Part shown: positions 29,276-38,519 of the stretch, in pieces
How the letters are laid out: every line of letters begins with the position of its first letter
How positions within the stretch are numbered: the stretch's first letter is position 1
Source: Leifsonia shinshuensis
GTDB lineage: Bacteria > Actinomycetota > Actinomycetes > Actinomycetales > Microbacteriaceae
Reading direction: 5' to 3'
DNA: 64,000 bases
Assembly (NCBI RefSeq): GCF_014217625.1
Contig: NZ_CP043641.1
Location: 806,001-870,000 of the forward strand
Translations under genes and position numbers: made by a program
The notes under the pieces: model-generated
Seen by the model: the letters and a program-made list of their open reading frames with translations, nothing else
What the model was told of the DNA's origin: nothing
The model's database searches: none

Positions 29276-30639
29276 GCTGTGGCGTCCTTCCAGCCCTGCT
29301 CGTCGGCGTACGCCATCGCGGCGCCGACCAGCACGATCGAGCCCGTGACGACCACCGCGCGGCGCGGTTCCTCGCCCGCCCACTCGCGCGCGGCCTCCAG
29401 GGCGTCGAGTGCGTCGCCGTAGACGATGGTCGCCTCGTCGCCGGCCTCCTCGCGCACGATGTCCCCCAGGTCTTCGGCGGGCAGGGCACGGTCGGAGGCG
29501 GGCTCGGTCACGAAGAACTGCGTCGCGACGGGGGTGAGCGCGCGGATGACCCCGCGGGCGTCCTTGTCGCCCAGGCTGCCGACCACGAAGGTGAGCTCGT
29601 CGAAGTCGAAGTAGCGGCGGAGGGCGTCGGCCAGGGTCGCCGCTCCCGCGGGGTTGTGCGCGGCGTCCACCAGGATGGTCGGCTCGACGCCGACGAGCTG
29701 GAGGCGACCGGGCGAGGTCGCGGTGGCGAAGCCCTCCTCGACGAGGTCGGTCTTCAGCGGCTGGGTCCCGCGGCCGAGGAAGGTCTCGACCGCCGCGATC
29801 GCGACGGCGGCGTTCTGCGCCTGGTGGTCGCCGTAGAGCGGGAGGAAGACGTCCGCGTAGGTCGCCGCCCGTCCCCGGACGGTCACGAGCTGGCCGCCGA
29901 CGGCGACCTGGGTGCTGACGACGTCGAACGCCTGCGGCTGAGCCGCGAGCGTGGACTCGGTGAGCCGGGCGGCCTCCTCCAGCTCGGCCATGGCCTCCGG
30001 AGCCTGGGCCGAGGTCACGACGTCGGCGGAGGGCTTGATGATGCCCGACTTGGTGCGCGCGATCTCGCGGACGGTGCCCCCGAGCTGCTTGGTGTGGTCG
30101 AGCGAGATGGGCGTGAACACCGCCACCTGGCCGTCGCCGACGTTGGTGGAGTCCCACTCGCCGCCCATGCCGACCTCGATGACGGCGACGTCGACCGGTG
30201 CGTCCGCGAAGGCGGCGAACGCCAGCGCGGTCAGCGCCTCGAAGAAGGTCAGCGGCGCCTTGCCCTGCTCCTGCAGCTCGGCGTCCACGATCTCCAGGTA
30301 TGGGCGGACGTCCTCCCAGTTGCTCACCAGAGCCTCGTCGGAGATCGGCACGCCGTCGATCATGATGCGCTCGTTGAAGCGCACCAGGTGCGGGCTGGTC
30401 AGCAGGCCCGTACGCAGCCCGTAGGCGCGCAGGATGCTCTCCGCGATCCGGCTGGTCGAGGTCTTCCCGTTCGTGCCGGTGATGTGGATGATCGGGTACG
30501 CCCGCTGCGGGTCGCCGAGCAGCTCGACGGCACGGCGGGTCGCGTCGAGGCGGCGCTCGGGGGCGCCCTCGCCGACGCGGGCGAGGAGGGCCTGGTAGAC
30601 CGCCTCCGCGTCCTCGCGCAGTTCGTCGTCGTCGGTCAT
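29272..30639 (-). CDS. folC: Folylpolyglutamate synthase / dihydrofolate synthase
   Basis: 455 aa Mur-ligase-like enzyme that adds glutamate to folates. [23 protein letters not shown] carries the P-loop; [15 protein letters not shown] follows; then [13 protein letters not shown] and [28 protein letters not shown], all FolC signatures. The C-terminal domain has [11 protein letters not shown]. The start overlaps the ileS stop by 4 nt, so it may be under the same T-box. Confidence 0.95.
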   Translation of the reverse strand: MTDDDELREDAEAVYQALLARVGEGAPERRLDATRRAVELLGDPQRAYPIIHITGTNGKTSTSRIAESILRAYGLRTGLLTSPHLVRFNERIMIDGVPISDEALVSNWEDVRPYLEIVDAELQEQGKAPLTFFEALTALAFAAFADAPVDVAVIEVGMGGEWDSTNVGDGQVAVFTPISLDHTKQLGGTVREIARTKSGIIKPSADVVTSAQAPEAMAELEEAARLTESTLAAQPQAFDVVSTQVAVGGQLVTVRGRAATYADVFLPLYGDHQAQNAAVAIAAVETFLGRGTQPLKTDLVEEGFATATSPGRLQLVGVEPTILVDAAHNPAGAATLADALRRYFDFDELTFVVGSLGDKDARGVIRALTPVATQFFVTEPASDRALPAEDLGDIVREEAGDEATIVYGDALDALEAAREWAGEEPRRAVVVTGSIVLVGAAMAYADEQGWKDATA

Positions 30640-33600
30640 CGGGTGGCCTCCACCTTCGTCACGCCGACCGTGAACCGGCCCGCGTTCGCGTACAGTCCGG
30701 CGGCGAAGTCCTTGCTGAAGTCATCGCGGGCGTCCTCGGAGCGGCCGCCGGCGGCGACGAACTCGAACTCCAGCGCCAGGGTCTCCGCCGCGATGTCCAC
30801 GGCCTCCCCCGCCAGTGCGATGGCGCGCACGTCGTCGGCGTGCTCGAACGCCACGCTCAGCTCGATCCGGTCGCTCACGTCGAGCCCGGCCGCCTTGCGG
30901 GTGTCCTGCACGGCGCGGATGACGTCCCTGGCCAGGCCCTCGGCCTCCAGCTCCGGCGTCGTGGCCGTGTCGAGCAGCACGAAGCCGCCGCCGGGCAGCA
31001 GCGCCAGCGCCGAGGTCGCCTCGTCGTCGGTCTGCGCGGTCTCCAGCACCAGCTCGTACTCGCCCTCGGCCAGCTCCACGCCGCCCACGGTAACGACTCC
31101 GTCGTGCTCCGACCAGTCGCCGGCGCGAGCGGCCTGGATGACCTGCTGCACCTGCTTGCCGAGCCGGGGACCCGCCGCACGGGCGTTCACGGTCAGCTTG
31201 CTGGTGATGCCGTACGACGTCGCGCTGTCGTCGGCGAGCTCGACCAGCTCGACCGCCTTGACGTTCAGCTCGTCGCGCAGGATCGCCTCGAACGGGCGCA
31301 GCGCGTCGGCGTCCGTGGCGACGACGGTCAGCGACGCGAGCGGCAGGCGCACGCGGCGGCCGGACTGCTTGCGCAGCGAGAGCGTGGTCGAGCTGATCGC
31401 GCGGATGCGGTCCATCGCGTCGACCAGTGCGTCGTCGGCCGGGAACTCCGCCGCCTCCGGCCAGTCGGTGAGGTGAACGCTGCGGCCCCCGGTGAGGTCC
31501 TTCCAGATGCGCTCGCTGACCAGCGGGAGCAGCGGGGCGGCGACCCGGGTCAGGGTCTCCAGCACCGTGTAGAGGGTGTCGAACGCCTCGGCGCCCGAGC
31601 CGTCCTCGGCGACGCCGGTCCAGAACCGGTCGCGCGAGCGGCGCACGTACCAGTTGGTCAGCACGTCGGCGAAGTCGCGCAGCTTGGCCGCGGCGAGCGT
31701 CGAGTCGAGCCCGTCCAGGTCGGCCGTCACGGCCTCCACCAGGTCGCGCGTCTTGGCGAGCAGATAGCGGTCGAGCACGTCGGTGGAGGCCGTCGAGCGC
31801 TTCGCCTCGTAGCCGGACGCGTTGGCGTACAGCGAGAAGAAGTACCACGTGCTCCACAGCGGCAGCAGCACCTGGCGGACACCCTCGCGGATGCCCTCCT
31901 CGGTGACGATGAGATTGCCGCCGCGCAGCACAGGGCTCGACATCAGGAACCAGCGCATCGCGTCGGAGCCGTCGCGGTCGAAGACCTCGTTGACGTCCGG
32001 GTAGTTGCGCAGCGACTTGGACATCTTCTGGCCGTCGCTGCCGAGCACGATGCCGTGCGAGATCACGTTCTTGAACGCGGCGCGGTCGAACAGCGCGGTG
32101 CCGAGCGTGTGCAGCAGGTAGAACCAGCCGCGGGTCTGCCCGATGTACTCCACGATGAAGTCGGCCGGGTTGTGGCTGTCGAACCAGTCGTGGTTCTCGA
32201 ACGGGTAGTGCACCTGGGCGAACGGCATCGACCCGGAGTCGAACCAGACGTCGAGCACATCCGGGATGCGGCGCATGGTCGACGCCCCGCTCGGGTCGTC
32301 CGGGTTCTGCCGGGTGAGCTCGTCGATGAACGGGCGGTGCAGGTCGGGCTCGCCCGCGGCGTTGACCGGCAGCCGCCCGAAGTCGCGCTCCAGCTCCTCC
32401 AACGAGCCGTACACGTCGACGCGCGGGAAGTTCGGGTCGTCGCTCTTCCAGACCGGGATCGGCGAGCCGAAGTAGCGGTTGCGCGACACCGACCAGTCGC
32501 GGGCGCCGGCCAGCCACTTGCCGAACTGGCCGTCCTTGACGTTCTCCGGCACCCAGTTGATGCCCTGGTTGAGCTCGACCATCCGGTCGCGGAACTCGGT
32601 CACGCGCACGAACCAGCTGGACACCGCCTTGTAGATCAGCGGGTTGCGGCAGCGCCAGCAGTGCGGATACGAGTGCTCGTAGCTCGCCTGGCGCAGCAGC
32701 CGGCCGTCCTCGCGCAGCAGCGTGGTGAGCGGCTTGTTGGCCTCGAAGACCTGCAGGCCGGCGACGTCCTGCACCTCGGCGAGGAAGCGCGCGCCGTCGT
32801 CCACCGAGATGATCACGGGGATGCCGGCCGCCTCGCAGACGCGCTGGTCGTCCTCGCCGTAGGCCGGGGCCTGGTGGACGATGCCGGTGCCGTCCTCGGT
32901 GGTGACGTAGTCGTCGACGAGGATCTGCCAGGCGTTCTGCGTGCCGTACTTCTCGGTGTCGGCGTAGTAGTCCCAGAGCCGGTCGTACGTGACGCCGGCC
33001 AGCTCGCCGCCGCGGACGGTGCGGCTGACCGCGTCGCGCGCGGCCTCCGCAGAGCCGTAGCCGAGCTCCTTCGCGTAGTTGCCGACCAGGTCGATCGCCA
33101 GCAGGTACTCGCCGCTCAGCGACTCCTCGTGCAGGGCGGAGCTGTGCCGCCCGCCGTCGCGCCCGTGCACATCCGCGGCACCGTTCGGCCCGGCCGGGAC
33201 GACCGCGTACTCGATGTCGGGACCGACCACCAGCGCGAGGTTGGTGGGCAGGGTCCACGGCGTCGTCGTCCAGGCCAGGGCGCGCACGCCGGTGAGGCCG
33301 AGGGCCTCGGCCTTGGCGCCGGTCAGCGGGAAGGTCACCGTGACGGTCTGGTCCTGGCGCATCTTGTAGACGTCGTCGTCCATGCGCAGCTCGTGGTTGG
33401 ACAGCGGGGTCTGGTCGCGCCAGCAGTACGGCAGCACGCGGTGGCCCTCGTACGCCAGGCCCTTCTCGTGCAGCTGCTTGAACGCCCAGATCACCGACTC
33501 CATGTAGGAGGTGTCCAGCGTCTTGTAGTCGTTGTCGAAGTCGACCCAGCGCGCCTGGCGGGTGACGTACTCCTGCCACTCGCGGGTGTAGCGCAGCACG

Positions 33601-34019
33601 GAGTCCTTCGCGGCCTGGTTGAAGGCGGCGAGGCCCATCTCCTCGATCTGGCTCTTGTCGGTGATCCCGAGCTGCCGCTCGGCCTCCAGCTCGGCGGGGA
33701 GACCGTGCGTGTCCCAGCCGAACCGGCGCTCGACCTTCTTGCCGCGCATGGTCTGGAAACGCGGGAAGACGTCCTTCGCGTAGCCGGTCAGCAGGTGGCC
33801 GTAGTGCGGCAGGCCGTTGGCGAACGGCGGGCCGTCGTAGAAGACCCATTCGGGCGCGCCCTCGCGGTTCTCCACGGACGCGCGGAAGGTGCCGTCCTCG
33901 GCCCAGAAGGCGAGGACGTCGGTCTCGATCTCCGGGAACACCGGCGACGGCGTGACGTCCTGGGGCTCGCGCCCGGTGGACTCGGGCGCTCCATCCGGTG
34001 CGGACTTGGGGTACGGCAT
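30636..34019 (-). CDS. ileS: Isoleucyl-tRNA synthetase
   Basis: 1127 aa class I aminoacyl-tRNA synthetase. [20 protein letters not shown] contains the HIGH-type motif as HYGH, as usual in Ile[20 protein letters not shown] follows. KMSKS is in [15 protein letters not shown]. The editing domain ([17 protein letters not shown]) lies between them. The long C-terminal region lacks the Cys-rich zinc finger of E. coli IleRS, fitting the larger eukaryote-like actinobacterial type. Start ATG 34019 with AGGAGAG; a T-box leader precedes it. Confidence 0.96.
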   Translation of the reverse strand: MPYPKSAPDGAPESTGREPQDVTPSPVFPEIETDVLAFWAEDGTFRASVENREGAPEWVFYDGPPFANGLPHYGHLLTGYAKDVFPRFQTMRGKKVERRFGWDTHGLPAELEAERQLGITDKSQIEEMGLAAFNQAAKDSVLRYTREWQEYVTRQARWVDFDNDYKTLDTSYMESVIWAFKQLHEKGLAYEGHRVLPYCWRDQTPLSNHELRMDDDVYKMRQDQTVTVTFPLTGAKAEALGLTGVRALAWTTTPWTLPTNLALVVGPDIEYAVVPAGPNGAADVHGRDGGRHSSALHEESLSGEYLLAIDLVGNYAKELGYGSAEAARDAVSRTVRGGELAGVTYDRLWDYYADTEKYGTQNAWQILVDDYVTTEDGTGIVHQAPAYGEDDQRVCEAAGIPVIISVDDGARFLAEVQDVAGLQVFEANKPLTTLLREDGRLLRQASYEHSYPHCWRCRNPLIYKAVSSWFVRVTEFRDRMVELNQGINWVPENVKDGQFGKWLAGARDWSVSRNRYFGSPIPVWKSDDPNFPRVDVYGSLEELERDFGRLPVNAAGEPDLHRPFIDELTRQNPDDPSGASTMRRIPDVLDVWFDSGSMPFAQVHYPFENHDWFDSHNPADFIVEYIGQTRGWFYLLHTLGTALFDRAAFKNVISHGIVLGSDGQKMSKSLRNYPDVNEVFDRDGSDAMRWFLMSSPVLRGGNLIVTEEGIREGVRQVLLPLWSTWYFFSLYANASGYEAKRSTASTDVLDRYLLAKTRDLVEAVTADLDGLDSTLAAAKLRDFADVLTNWYVRRSRDRFWTGVAEDGSGAEAFDTLYTVLETLTRVAAPLLPLVSERIWKDLTGGRSVHLTDWPEAAEFPADDALVDAMDRIRAISSTTLSLRKQSGRRVRLPLASLTVVATDADALRPFEAILRDELNVKAVELVELADDSATSYGITSKLTVNARAAGPRLGKQVQQVIQAARAGDWSEHDGVVTVGGVELAEGEYELVLETAQTDDEATSALALLPGGGFVLLDTATTPELEAEGLARDVIRAVQDTRKAAGLDVSDRIELSVAFEHADDVRAIALAGEAVDIAAETLALEFEFVAAGGRSEDARDDFSKDFAAGLYANAGRFTVGVTKVEATR

Positions 34020-34023
34020 CTCT

Positions 34024-34228
34024 CTCCTGGCAGTCGTGATCTGCACGAGGACGCCGGACGCTCGCACGCCCGTCGCGGTACCACCCCGCTTGCCCCACCC
34101 GCCTGCGGCGCCGGATGAAGCCTCTCGTTCTGCGGCTGTGACGGGCCTGCCCCGTTCGGTTCTAGTGAGCGGGCGACTGCCCGCCGTTCTTCCGAAGACT
34201 CACCGGTGATGGCCGGGTCGACGTCGTT
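34024..34228 (-). promoter_or_regulatory. T-box riboswitch, ileS leader (Ile specifier ATC)
   Basis: The minus-strand leader contains the invariant T-box element GGTGGTACCGCG (34085-34074), which pairs with uncharged tRNA-NCCA. A short Stem I holds ATC at 34210-34208 (in GGCCATCACCGGTGAG), the Ile codon. No terminator poly-U follows. The RBS (AGGAG, ~34028-34024) lies just after the T-box, so the switch acts on translation start, as established for actinobacterial ileS T-boxes. A -10-like TAGAAT (34240-34235) lies just upstream. Confidence 0.9.
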
Positions 34229-34254
34229 CGCACCATTCTACCGGGTGATCGGGG

Positions 34255-34881
34255 CTATTCGGACCCGAACGCGGTGGCGTACCCGGCGCACACCGGCTCG
34301 ACGGCCGCGCGAACGAGCGGAGCCAGCGGGCCGCGCCGCACTCCCGCGCGCGCCCACACGCCCGCGGCGGCGACCGCTGCCCCGACGACGGCGGTCGCAG
34401 CGGCCCGCGGGAGCAGGCCGTCCTGGTCCTGCCCGGCCCGGCGGGCGACCGCCGCGGCGACCAGCCGGACGACCGAGAGGAACCGCGGCAGCGCCGACGC
34501 CTGCAGCTCGGCGTCGGTGCCCATCAGCTCGACCTGGGTGACCGCGAGCGGGAGCCGGTCGGGGCCGAAGCCCTCGGCGAGCCGCACGACGGCCTCCAGG
34601 ACCGCGGCCATCGGCTCGACGTCGTCGTCGGCCGCCGCGAGCATCGCGGGGAACGCCGCCAACGACTCGTCGACCTCCAGCCAGAGCAGGTCGCTCTTGG
34701 CCGAGAAGTAGTTGAAGAAGGTGGCCCGGCTGACCCCGGCGCGACGGGCGATGTCGTCCACGGTGGTGCCGGCGTAAGTCTGCTCCAGGAAGAGCTCGCC
34801 GGCCGCCTCGGCCAGCATCCCGCGCGACGACGCCCGCGGTCGCCCAGGCTGCGTCGCCTGGTTGGAATGGCGCAGTGTCAC
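34255..34881 (-). CDS. TetR-family transcriptional regulator
   Basis: 208 aa from GTG 34881, with GGAG 10 nt before it. The HTH is TTVDDIARRAGVSRATFFNYF (residues ~40-60), followed by SAKSDLLWLEVDES. The C-terminal domain is helical and Ala-rich, with no recognised ligand class. It is divergent from the MHS transporter gene, separated by a palindrome, and probably represses it. Confidence 0.9.
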   Translation of the reverse strand: MTLRHSNQATQPGRPRASSRGMLAEAAGELFLEQTYAGTTVDDIARRAGVSRATFFNYFSAKSDLLWLEVDESLAAFPAMLAAADDDVEPMAAVLEAVVRLAEGFGPDRLPLAVTQVELMGTDAELQASALPRFLSVVRLVAAAVARRAGQDQDGLLPRAAATAVVGAAVAAAGVWARAGVRRGPLAPLVRAAVEPVCAGYATAFGSE

Positions 34882-34907
34882 GATGCGTTGTCTCCTCACG
34901 CCTAATA

Positions 34908-34922
34908 TTGGACCCGGTTCAA
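34908..34922. promoter_or_regulatory. Palindromic operator between tetR and transporter
   Basis: TTGGACCCGGTTCAA is a 15-bp dyad (TTG.ACC.GGT.CAA) with a single mismatch pair, sitting in the 64-nt divergent gap. It is the probable TetR binding site; overlapping the promoters of both genes is inferred. Confidence 0.6.
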
Positions 34923-34945
34923 ATACCCCCGTCAGAAGGACACCC

Positions 34946-36304
34946 GTGACCTCCACCCCCACGCTCGCCGTCAGCGAGACCGATCGCCCGGGCATCACAC
35001 CCGGCACCGCTCGCCGCGTCGCCATCGCATCGTTCGTCGGGACCTCCCTCGAATCGTACGACTTCTACCTCTACGCGTACTTCGCCGCGTTCTTCGTCGG
35101 CCCGCTGTTCTTCAGCCCGCTCGGCTCGTTCGGCGGCGTCCTCGCCGGCTTCCTGGCCATCGCGGCCGGCTTCGTGATCCGCCCGGTCGGCGCGGTCGTC
35201 TTCGGCCACCTGGGCGACCGGATCGGCCGCCGGCCCGTGCTGCTGATGACCATCCTCCTGATGGGGATCAGCACCGGCCTCGTCGGCGTGCTGCCCACCT
35301 ACGCGGCCGCCGGCTGGTTCGGCGGCGTCGTGCTCGTGCTGCTGCGGCTCGTCCAGGGCCTCTCGCTCGGCGGCGAATGGGGAGGCTCCATCCTGCTGGC
35401 GACCGAGTACGCCAACCCGAAGCGCCGCGGCTTCTACGCCGCCCTCCCCCAGCTCGGCTCGCCGGTCGGCTCCATCCTGAGCGCCGTGGTCTTCATCGTC
35501 CTGACGCTGACCATGTCGCCCGCCGACATCGCCTCGTGGGGCTGGCGCATCCCGTTCCTCACCGCGTTCCCGCTGCTGCTGGTGTCGCTCTACCTGCGCT
35601 GGTCGATCGACGAGACCCCGGTGTTCCGCAAGCTCGTCGAGACCGGCCGCCGCGACCGCTTCCCGGTCCTCGACGTCTTCACCAAGGCCCCGACGGCGTT
35701 CGTGATCGCGATCGGAGCGGCCGTCCTCGGCATCGGCTCCTACTCGCTGATGAACACCTACATGGTCGACTACGGCACGAGCGTGCTGGGCTTCAAGTTC
35801 CAGGACCTGCTGGTGGCGACCACGATCGGCGGCCTCCTCCAGCTCGTCACGATCCCGCTGTTCGGCCTGTGGGCCGCCAAGATCGGCTCGGCCCGCGTCG
35901 TCGCCATCGGAGCGATCGGCACGCTGGTCGTCGCGTTCCCGATGTACTTCCTGCTGCAGAGCGCGTCCTTCGGCGTGCTGGTCGCCAGCATGATCATCGG
36001 CGGCATCCTGCCCACCCTCTCCTGGGCGGGCCTCGGCGGGCTGATGTCCGACCTGTTCCCGAGCCCGATCCGCTACAGCGCGCTGTCGGTGGCGTACAGC
36101 GTCGCGGCGCTGCTGACGTCGTTCGTGCCTGCGCTGACGCTGATCTTCGGGCAGGCTGTGCACAACGCGTGGTGGCACCCCGGTGTGGTGCTGGCGGTGA
36201 TGTCGGCGATCACGCTGGTCGCGGCGTGGGCGGCGGCGCGGCGGAAGCCGGTGCTGGATGAGGATGCGGACGTGGCGGTCGAAGAGTCGGCTGCGACCAT
36301 CTAG
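34946..36304 (+). CDS. MHS-family MFS transporter (metabolite:H+ symporter)
   Basis: 452 aa from GTG 34946 (AGAAGGA before it), 12 TM helices. Family markers: RRVAIASFVGTSLESYDFYLYAYFAAFF near the start (the shikimate/proline-betaine group), GHLGDRIGRRPVLLMTILLMG (motif A), LVQGLSLGGEWGGSILLATEYA in TM4-5, and SDLFPSPIRYSALSVAYSVA near residue 380. The substrate is likely an organic or amino acid, not determined. Divergent TetR gene as local regulator. Confidence 0.9.
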   Translation: MTSTPTLAVSETDRPGITPGTARRVAIASFVGTSLESYDFYLYAYFAAFFVGPLFFSPLGSFGGVLAGFLAIAAGFVIRPVGAVVFGHLGDRIGRRPVLLMTILLMGISTGLVGVLPTYAAAGWFGGVVLVLLRLVQGLSLGGEWGGSILLATEYANPKRRGFYAALPQLGSPVGSILSAVVFIVLTLTMSPADIASWGWRIPFLTAFPLLLVSLYLRWSIDETPVFRKLVETGRRDRFPVLDVFTKAPTAFVIAIGAAVLGIGSYSLMNTYMVDYGTSVLGFKFQDLLVATTIGGLLQLVTIPLFGLWAAKIGSARVVAIGAIGTLVVAFPMYFLLQSASFGVLVASMIIGGILPTLSWAGLGGLMSDLFPSPIRYSALSVAYSVAALLTSFVPALTLIFGQAVHNAWWHPGVVLAVMSAITLVAAWAAARRKPVLDEDADVAVEESAATI

Positions 36305-36314
36305 CGACGTGTGG

Positions 36315-36346
36315 TCCCTGGCTCAGGTTGCGTCTCGAGCCAGGGA
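36315..36346 (+). terminator. Hairpin after the MHS transporter
   Basis: A 10-bp inverted repeat TCCCTGGCTC...GAGCCAGGGA (36315-36324 and 36337-36346) lies 10 nt past the stop. A second pair, TCTGCCGTGA / TCACGGCAGA (36347-36356, 36373-36382), overlaps the end of the convergent immunity gene. No clear U-tract. Confidence 0.55.
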
Positions 36347-36372
36347 TCTGCCGTGACCACGGCTCAAAGACC

Positions 36373-36777
36373 TCACGGCAGACCCTTGAAGAACCGGTCG
36401 TCGGGCTCGGGAAGGGCCTCGACGATCTGGCGGCCGGCATCCGTGAGATTGAGCCAGCACGCGTAATACCACCACGTGGTGTCTTCCACCTCGGGCGTGT
36501 AAACCTCGGCGAGACGCGCCATGTGATCGTCGAGACCGCCGGACCATTCCACCCAGTGGAGACCGCGGCGTTGCTCAGGGTCGTGGAACGCCAGCTGGCC
36601 GATCCGGATGTACCCGGCTGCGGCCAGTGATCGGATGGTGTCCAACAGGAGAGCCTTGCGTTCCGCCAGGTCCGTCACGAAGTCCGAGGCGTAGGCGCTC
36701 GCATTCCCGATCGGTAACCAATCGTCCGCGGCTTGTTGCAGGACGAGGTGCTCAATGGTGTCCGGCTCGATGTTCAC
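36373..36777 (-). CDS. Probable immunity protein of the adjacent polymorphic toxin
   Basis: About 134 aa, no family recognised. It is acidic and Trp-rich (DDTTWWYYACWLNLTDAGRQIVEAL near the end), soluble, and has a winged-helix-like ending (LTDAGRQIVE). GTG 36777 makes a 4-nt overlap (GTGA) with the toxin stop and has AAGGGAT at good distance; ATG at 36786 is the alternative. Base composition is lower in GC than the surroundings. The gene order toxin then small overlapping gene is typical of toxin-immunity pairs; immunity is inferred from this order only. Confidence 0.65.
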   Translation of the reverse strand: MNIEPDTIEHLVLQQAADDWLPIGNASAYASDFVTDLAERKALLLDTIRSLAAAGYIRIGQLAFHDPEQRRGLHWVEWSGGLDDHMARLAEVYTPEVEDTTWWYYACWLNLTDAGRQIVEALPEPDDRFFKGLP

Positions 36778-38096
36778 TTGCCCCATCCCTTCGGAAGATG
36801 AATCTTGAATTCCTTGCCACCAGGAGACCTGAGGTCGATCGTTGGGCCGCCCGATGTGCTGTCGCCTCGAATGCCGATTTCACTTCCGTCAGGGAGCCTG
36901 CGCTTCTCACCTTCGTAGGTTCCGGTCTCTTCGACCGCTTCGCTCCCGCGAGTGATCTCCTCGTGGAGCGCGTCCAGTTCTTCCGGCGTGTCGACTTCGC
37001 GGTGGGGCCGGCTCTTCCCCTTACGCGTTTTCTCCTTCACGATGGACTCGATCTCGTCGAACGTCTTCGCCTCGTTGAGGTATGTCCCGAGGGGCGTGGG
37101 CGCAGGTCCGATGAACTGACGAACGCTGCCGTCCAGGTTGTGTGTTCGGTAGTACATGTTCAGCTGCGCACGCCTCAGCCGTTCCTCCGGCGTGTAGAAC
37201 CGCGACCCGCTCGTGGACCCCGTGCCCACTCCCCCGATGACCACGAGCGCGACCGCCGCCATGACCACGCCCGCACCGCAGAGCGCGATCAGCTTCTCGA
37301 TGCTGTACGCCCCGCTGAGCAGCCACCGGGCGACCTGCTGCACGCTCGCTCCCGGCACCGGGACCGCCGTCGACGCCGGGCGAATCGTCACCCCCGGGTT
37401 CGCCCGGTCGTACCGCGCCAGCGTGGAGAGCGCGCTCACGAAGTCGGCGCCGAGCTCCGGCGTCGCCACGCGGGTGAGGGCGCCGTCCAGGGTCGATTCC
37501 AGCCGGCGCGCGAAGGCCCGCTCCTCCGAGTCGTAATCGTCCTTGGCGCGCCGCGCCCGTGCCGTGGCCTCGTCCAGTCGCTGCTGCGCGTCGTCCACCC
37601 GGTTGCGCGCGCCGATCAGTTCGGCAAGGACTGCGTCCTCGTCGTGGCGCACCGACGACGCCGCGCCAACGGCCGACAATGCAGCCACCAGGGCCGCGTG
37701 CTCGACAGAGAGCGCACCGGCCATTGCCTGCGCCCGCTCCAGGTCGTCCTGCGCCTCTTCCGCGTCCCGCCGCGCCCTGTCCGCCTCCTGCTGCGTCTCC
37801 GCGAGCGAGTGCGCCCACACGCGCGCCGCCGCCGCGGCCTCGTCGTGCTGCTGGGTCGCGGTCTTGGCTGCGGTGAGGACCGTTCCCAACGTTTCCGCGA
37901 ACACCTCCGCGGCGATCCCGGTCCACGCGGGCGTCTCGAGGACCGTCAGCGTCCGTCGCATGGCCTCCGACTGCTGCCACAGCCTGTCGGTCTGCGCGCT
38001 CAGATCGCGCGCCCACGCGTCGACCGCCTCCACCTCGCCGGGCGTGGGATCGGCGTCGAAGCCGACGACCGACCAGTCCGCCCCGCTAGATCGCAC
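36774..38096 (-). CDS. WxG/coiled-coil polymorphic toxin candidate
   Basis: 440 aa from GTG 38096. The N-terminal ~200 residues are helical, with AWTGIAAEVF (WxG at residues 58-60), then a long coiled coil rich in Ala/Glu/Arg (~90-190). A TM helix follows at ~267-290 (ALCGAGVVMAAVALVVIGGV). The C-terminal ~140 residues are a distinct hydrophilic module ending PDGSEIGIRGDSTSGGPTID and KIHLPKGWGK, with lower GC. This is the build of an exported effector: secretion-type N-part plus exchangeable toxin tip. The toxic activity was not identified. It overlaps the immunity gene and the WXG100-like gene. Confidence 0.7.
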   Translation of the reverse strand: MRSSGADWSVVGFDADPTPGEVEAVDAWARDLSAQTDRLWQQSEAMRRTLTVLETPAWTGIAAEVFAETLGTVLTAAKTATQQHDEAAAAARVWAHSLAETQQEADRARRDAEEAQDDLERAQAMAGALSVEHAALVAALSAVGAASSVRHDEDAVLAELIGARNRVDDAQQRLDEATARARRAKDDYDSEERAFARRLESTLDGALTRVATPELGADFVSALSTLARYDRANPGVTIRPASTAVPVPGASVQQVARWLLSGAYSIEKLIALCGAGVVMAAVALVVIGGVGTGSTSGSRFYTPEERLRRAQLNMYYRTHNLDGSVRQFIGPAPTPLGTYLNEAKTFDEIESIVKEKTRKGKSRPHREVDTPEELDALHEEITRGSEAVEETGTYEGEKRRLPDGSEIGIRGDSTSGGPTIDLRSPGGKEFKIHLPKGWGK

Positions 38097-38373
38097 GGAC
38101 GCCGCCCTCGAACATCCCCGCGTCCTCCGCATCACGCTGCTCGTACCCCTCGGCCAGCGAAAGCAGTGCCGCGCTCAGCGCCCCCGCACTGTCGGTCAGC
38201 AGCGATCGAGGTGTGGACCAGTACCCCTCGAACCGCTCGAACGCCGCCGCCGAGACGCGAGAACCGAGCTCCGCTCCGGCGACCATCGAGGGATGCCTTC
38301 GCTCGGCGGCCTGCGACAGCACTGCCGCGCCTTCCCGCAATCGTTCCGTCTCGACAGAAACCGCACCGGTCAT
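38086..38373 (-). CDS. WXG100/ESAT-6-like small protein
   Basis: 95 aa helical protein upstream of the toxin. It has two helices with a hinge (GYWSTPR near residue 50) and C-terminal YEQRD at residues 77-81, matching the YxxxD/E export signal of type VII substrates. No Trp-x-Gly hinge is present, so it is a variant form. The gene's end overlaps the toxin start by 11 nt. It is the likely secretion partner of the toxin; no ESX machinery is in this window. Confidence 0.6.
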   Translation of the reverse strand: MTGAVSVETERLREGAAVLSQAAERRHPSMVAGAELGSRVSAAAFERFEGYWSTPRSLLTDSAGALSAALLSLAEGYEQRDAEDAGMFEGGVRAI

Positions 38374-38519
38374 CACGCCTCACTCACATTGAAATCCGGA
38401 GTTCAGCATATGGCTGCAGACGAGTTCAGCCGTCGCCACGGCCAGTCTGTAAACTTGACGGGTATCCCACACTCAGGCACCCCGCTGACACGGTGCCGCA
38501 CATATCGAATCGGAGAGCC

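Noticed and set aside
30840..34118. 1092-codon plus-strand frame opposite ileS
   Set aside because: Antisense shadow of ileS with biased composition and no motifs.
36627..38519. In-frame upstream extension of valS to 1500 aa
   Set aside because: Antisense to the toxin cassette; ValRS families start at the ATG at 38520.
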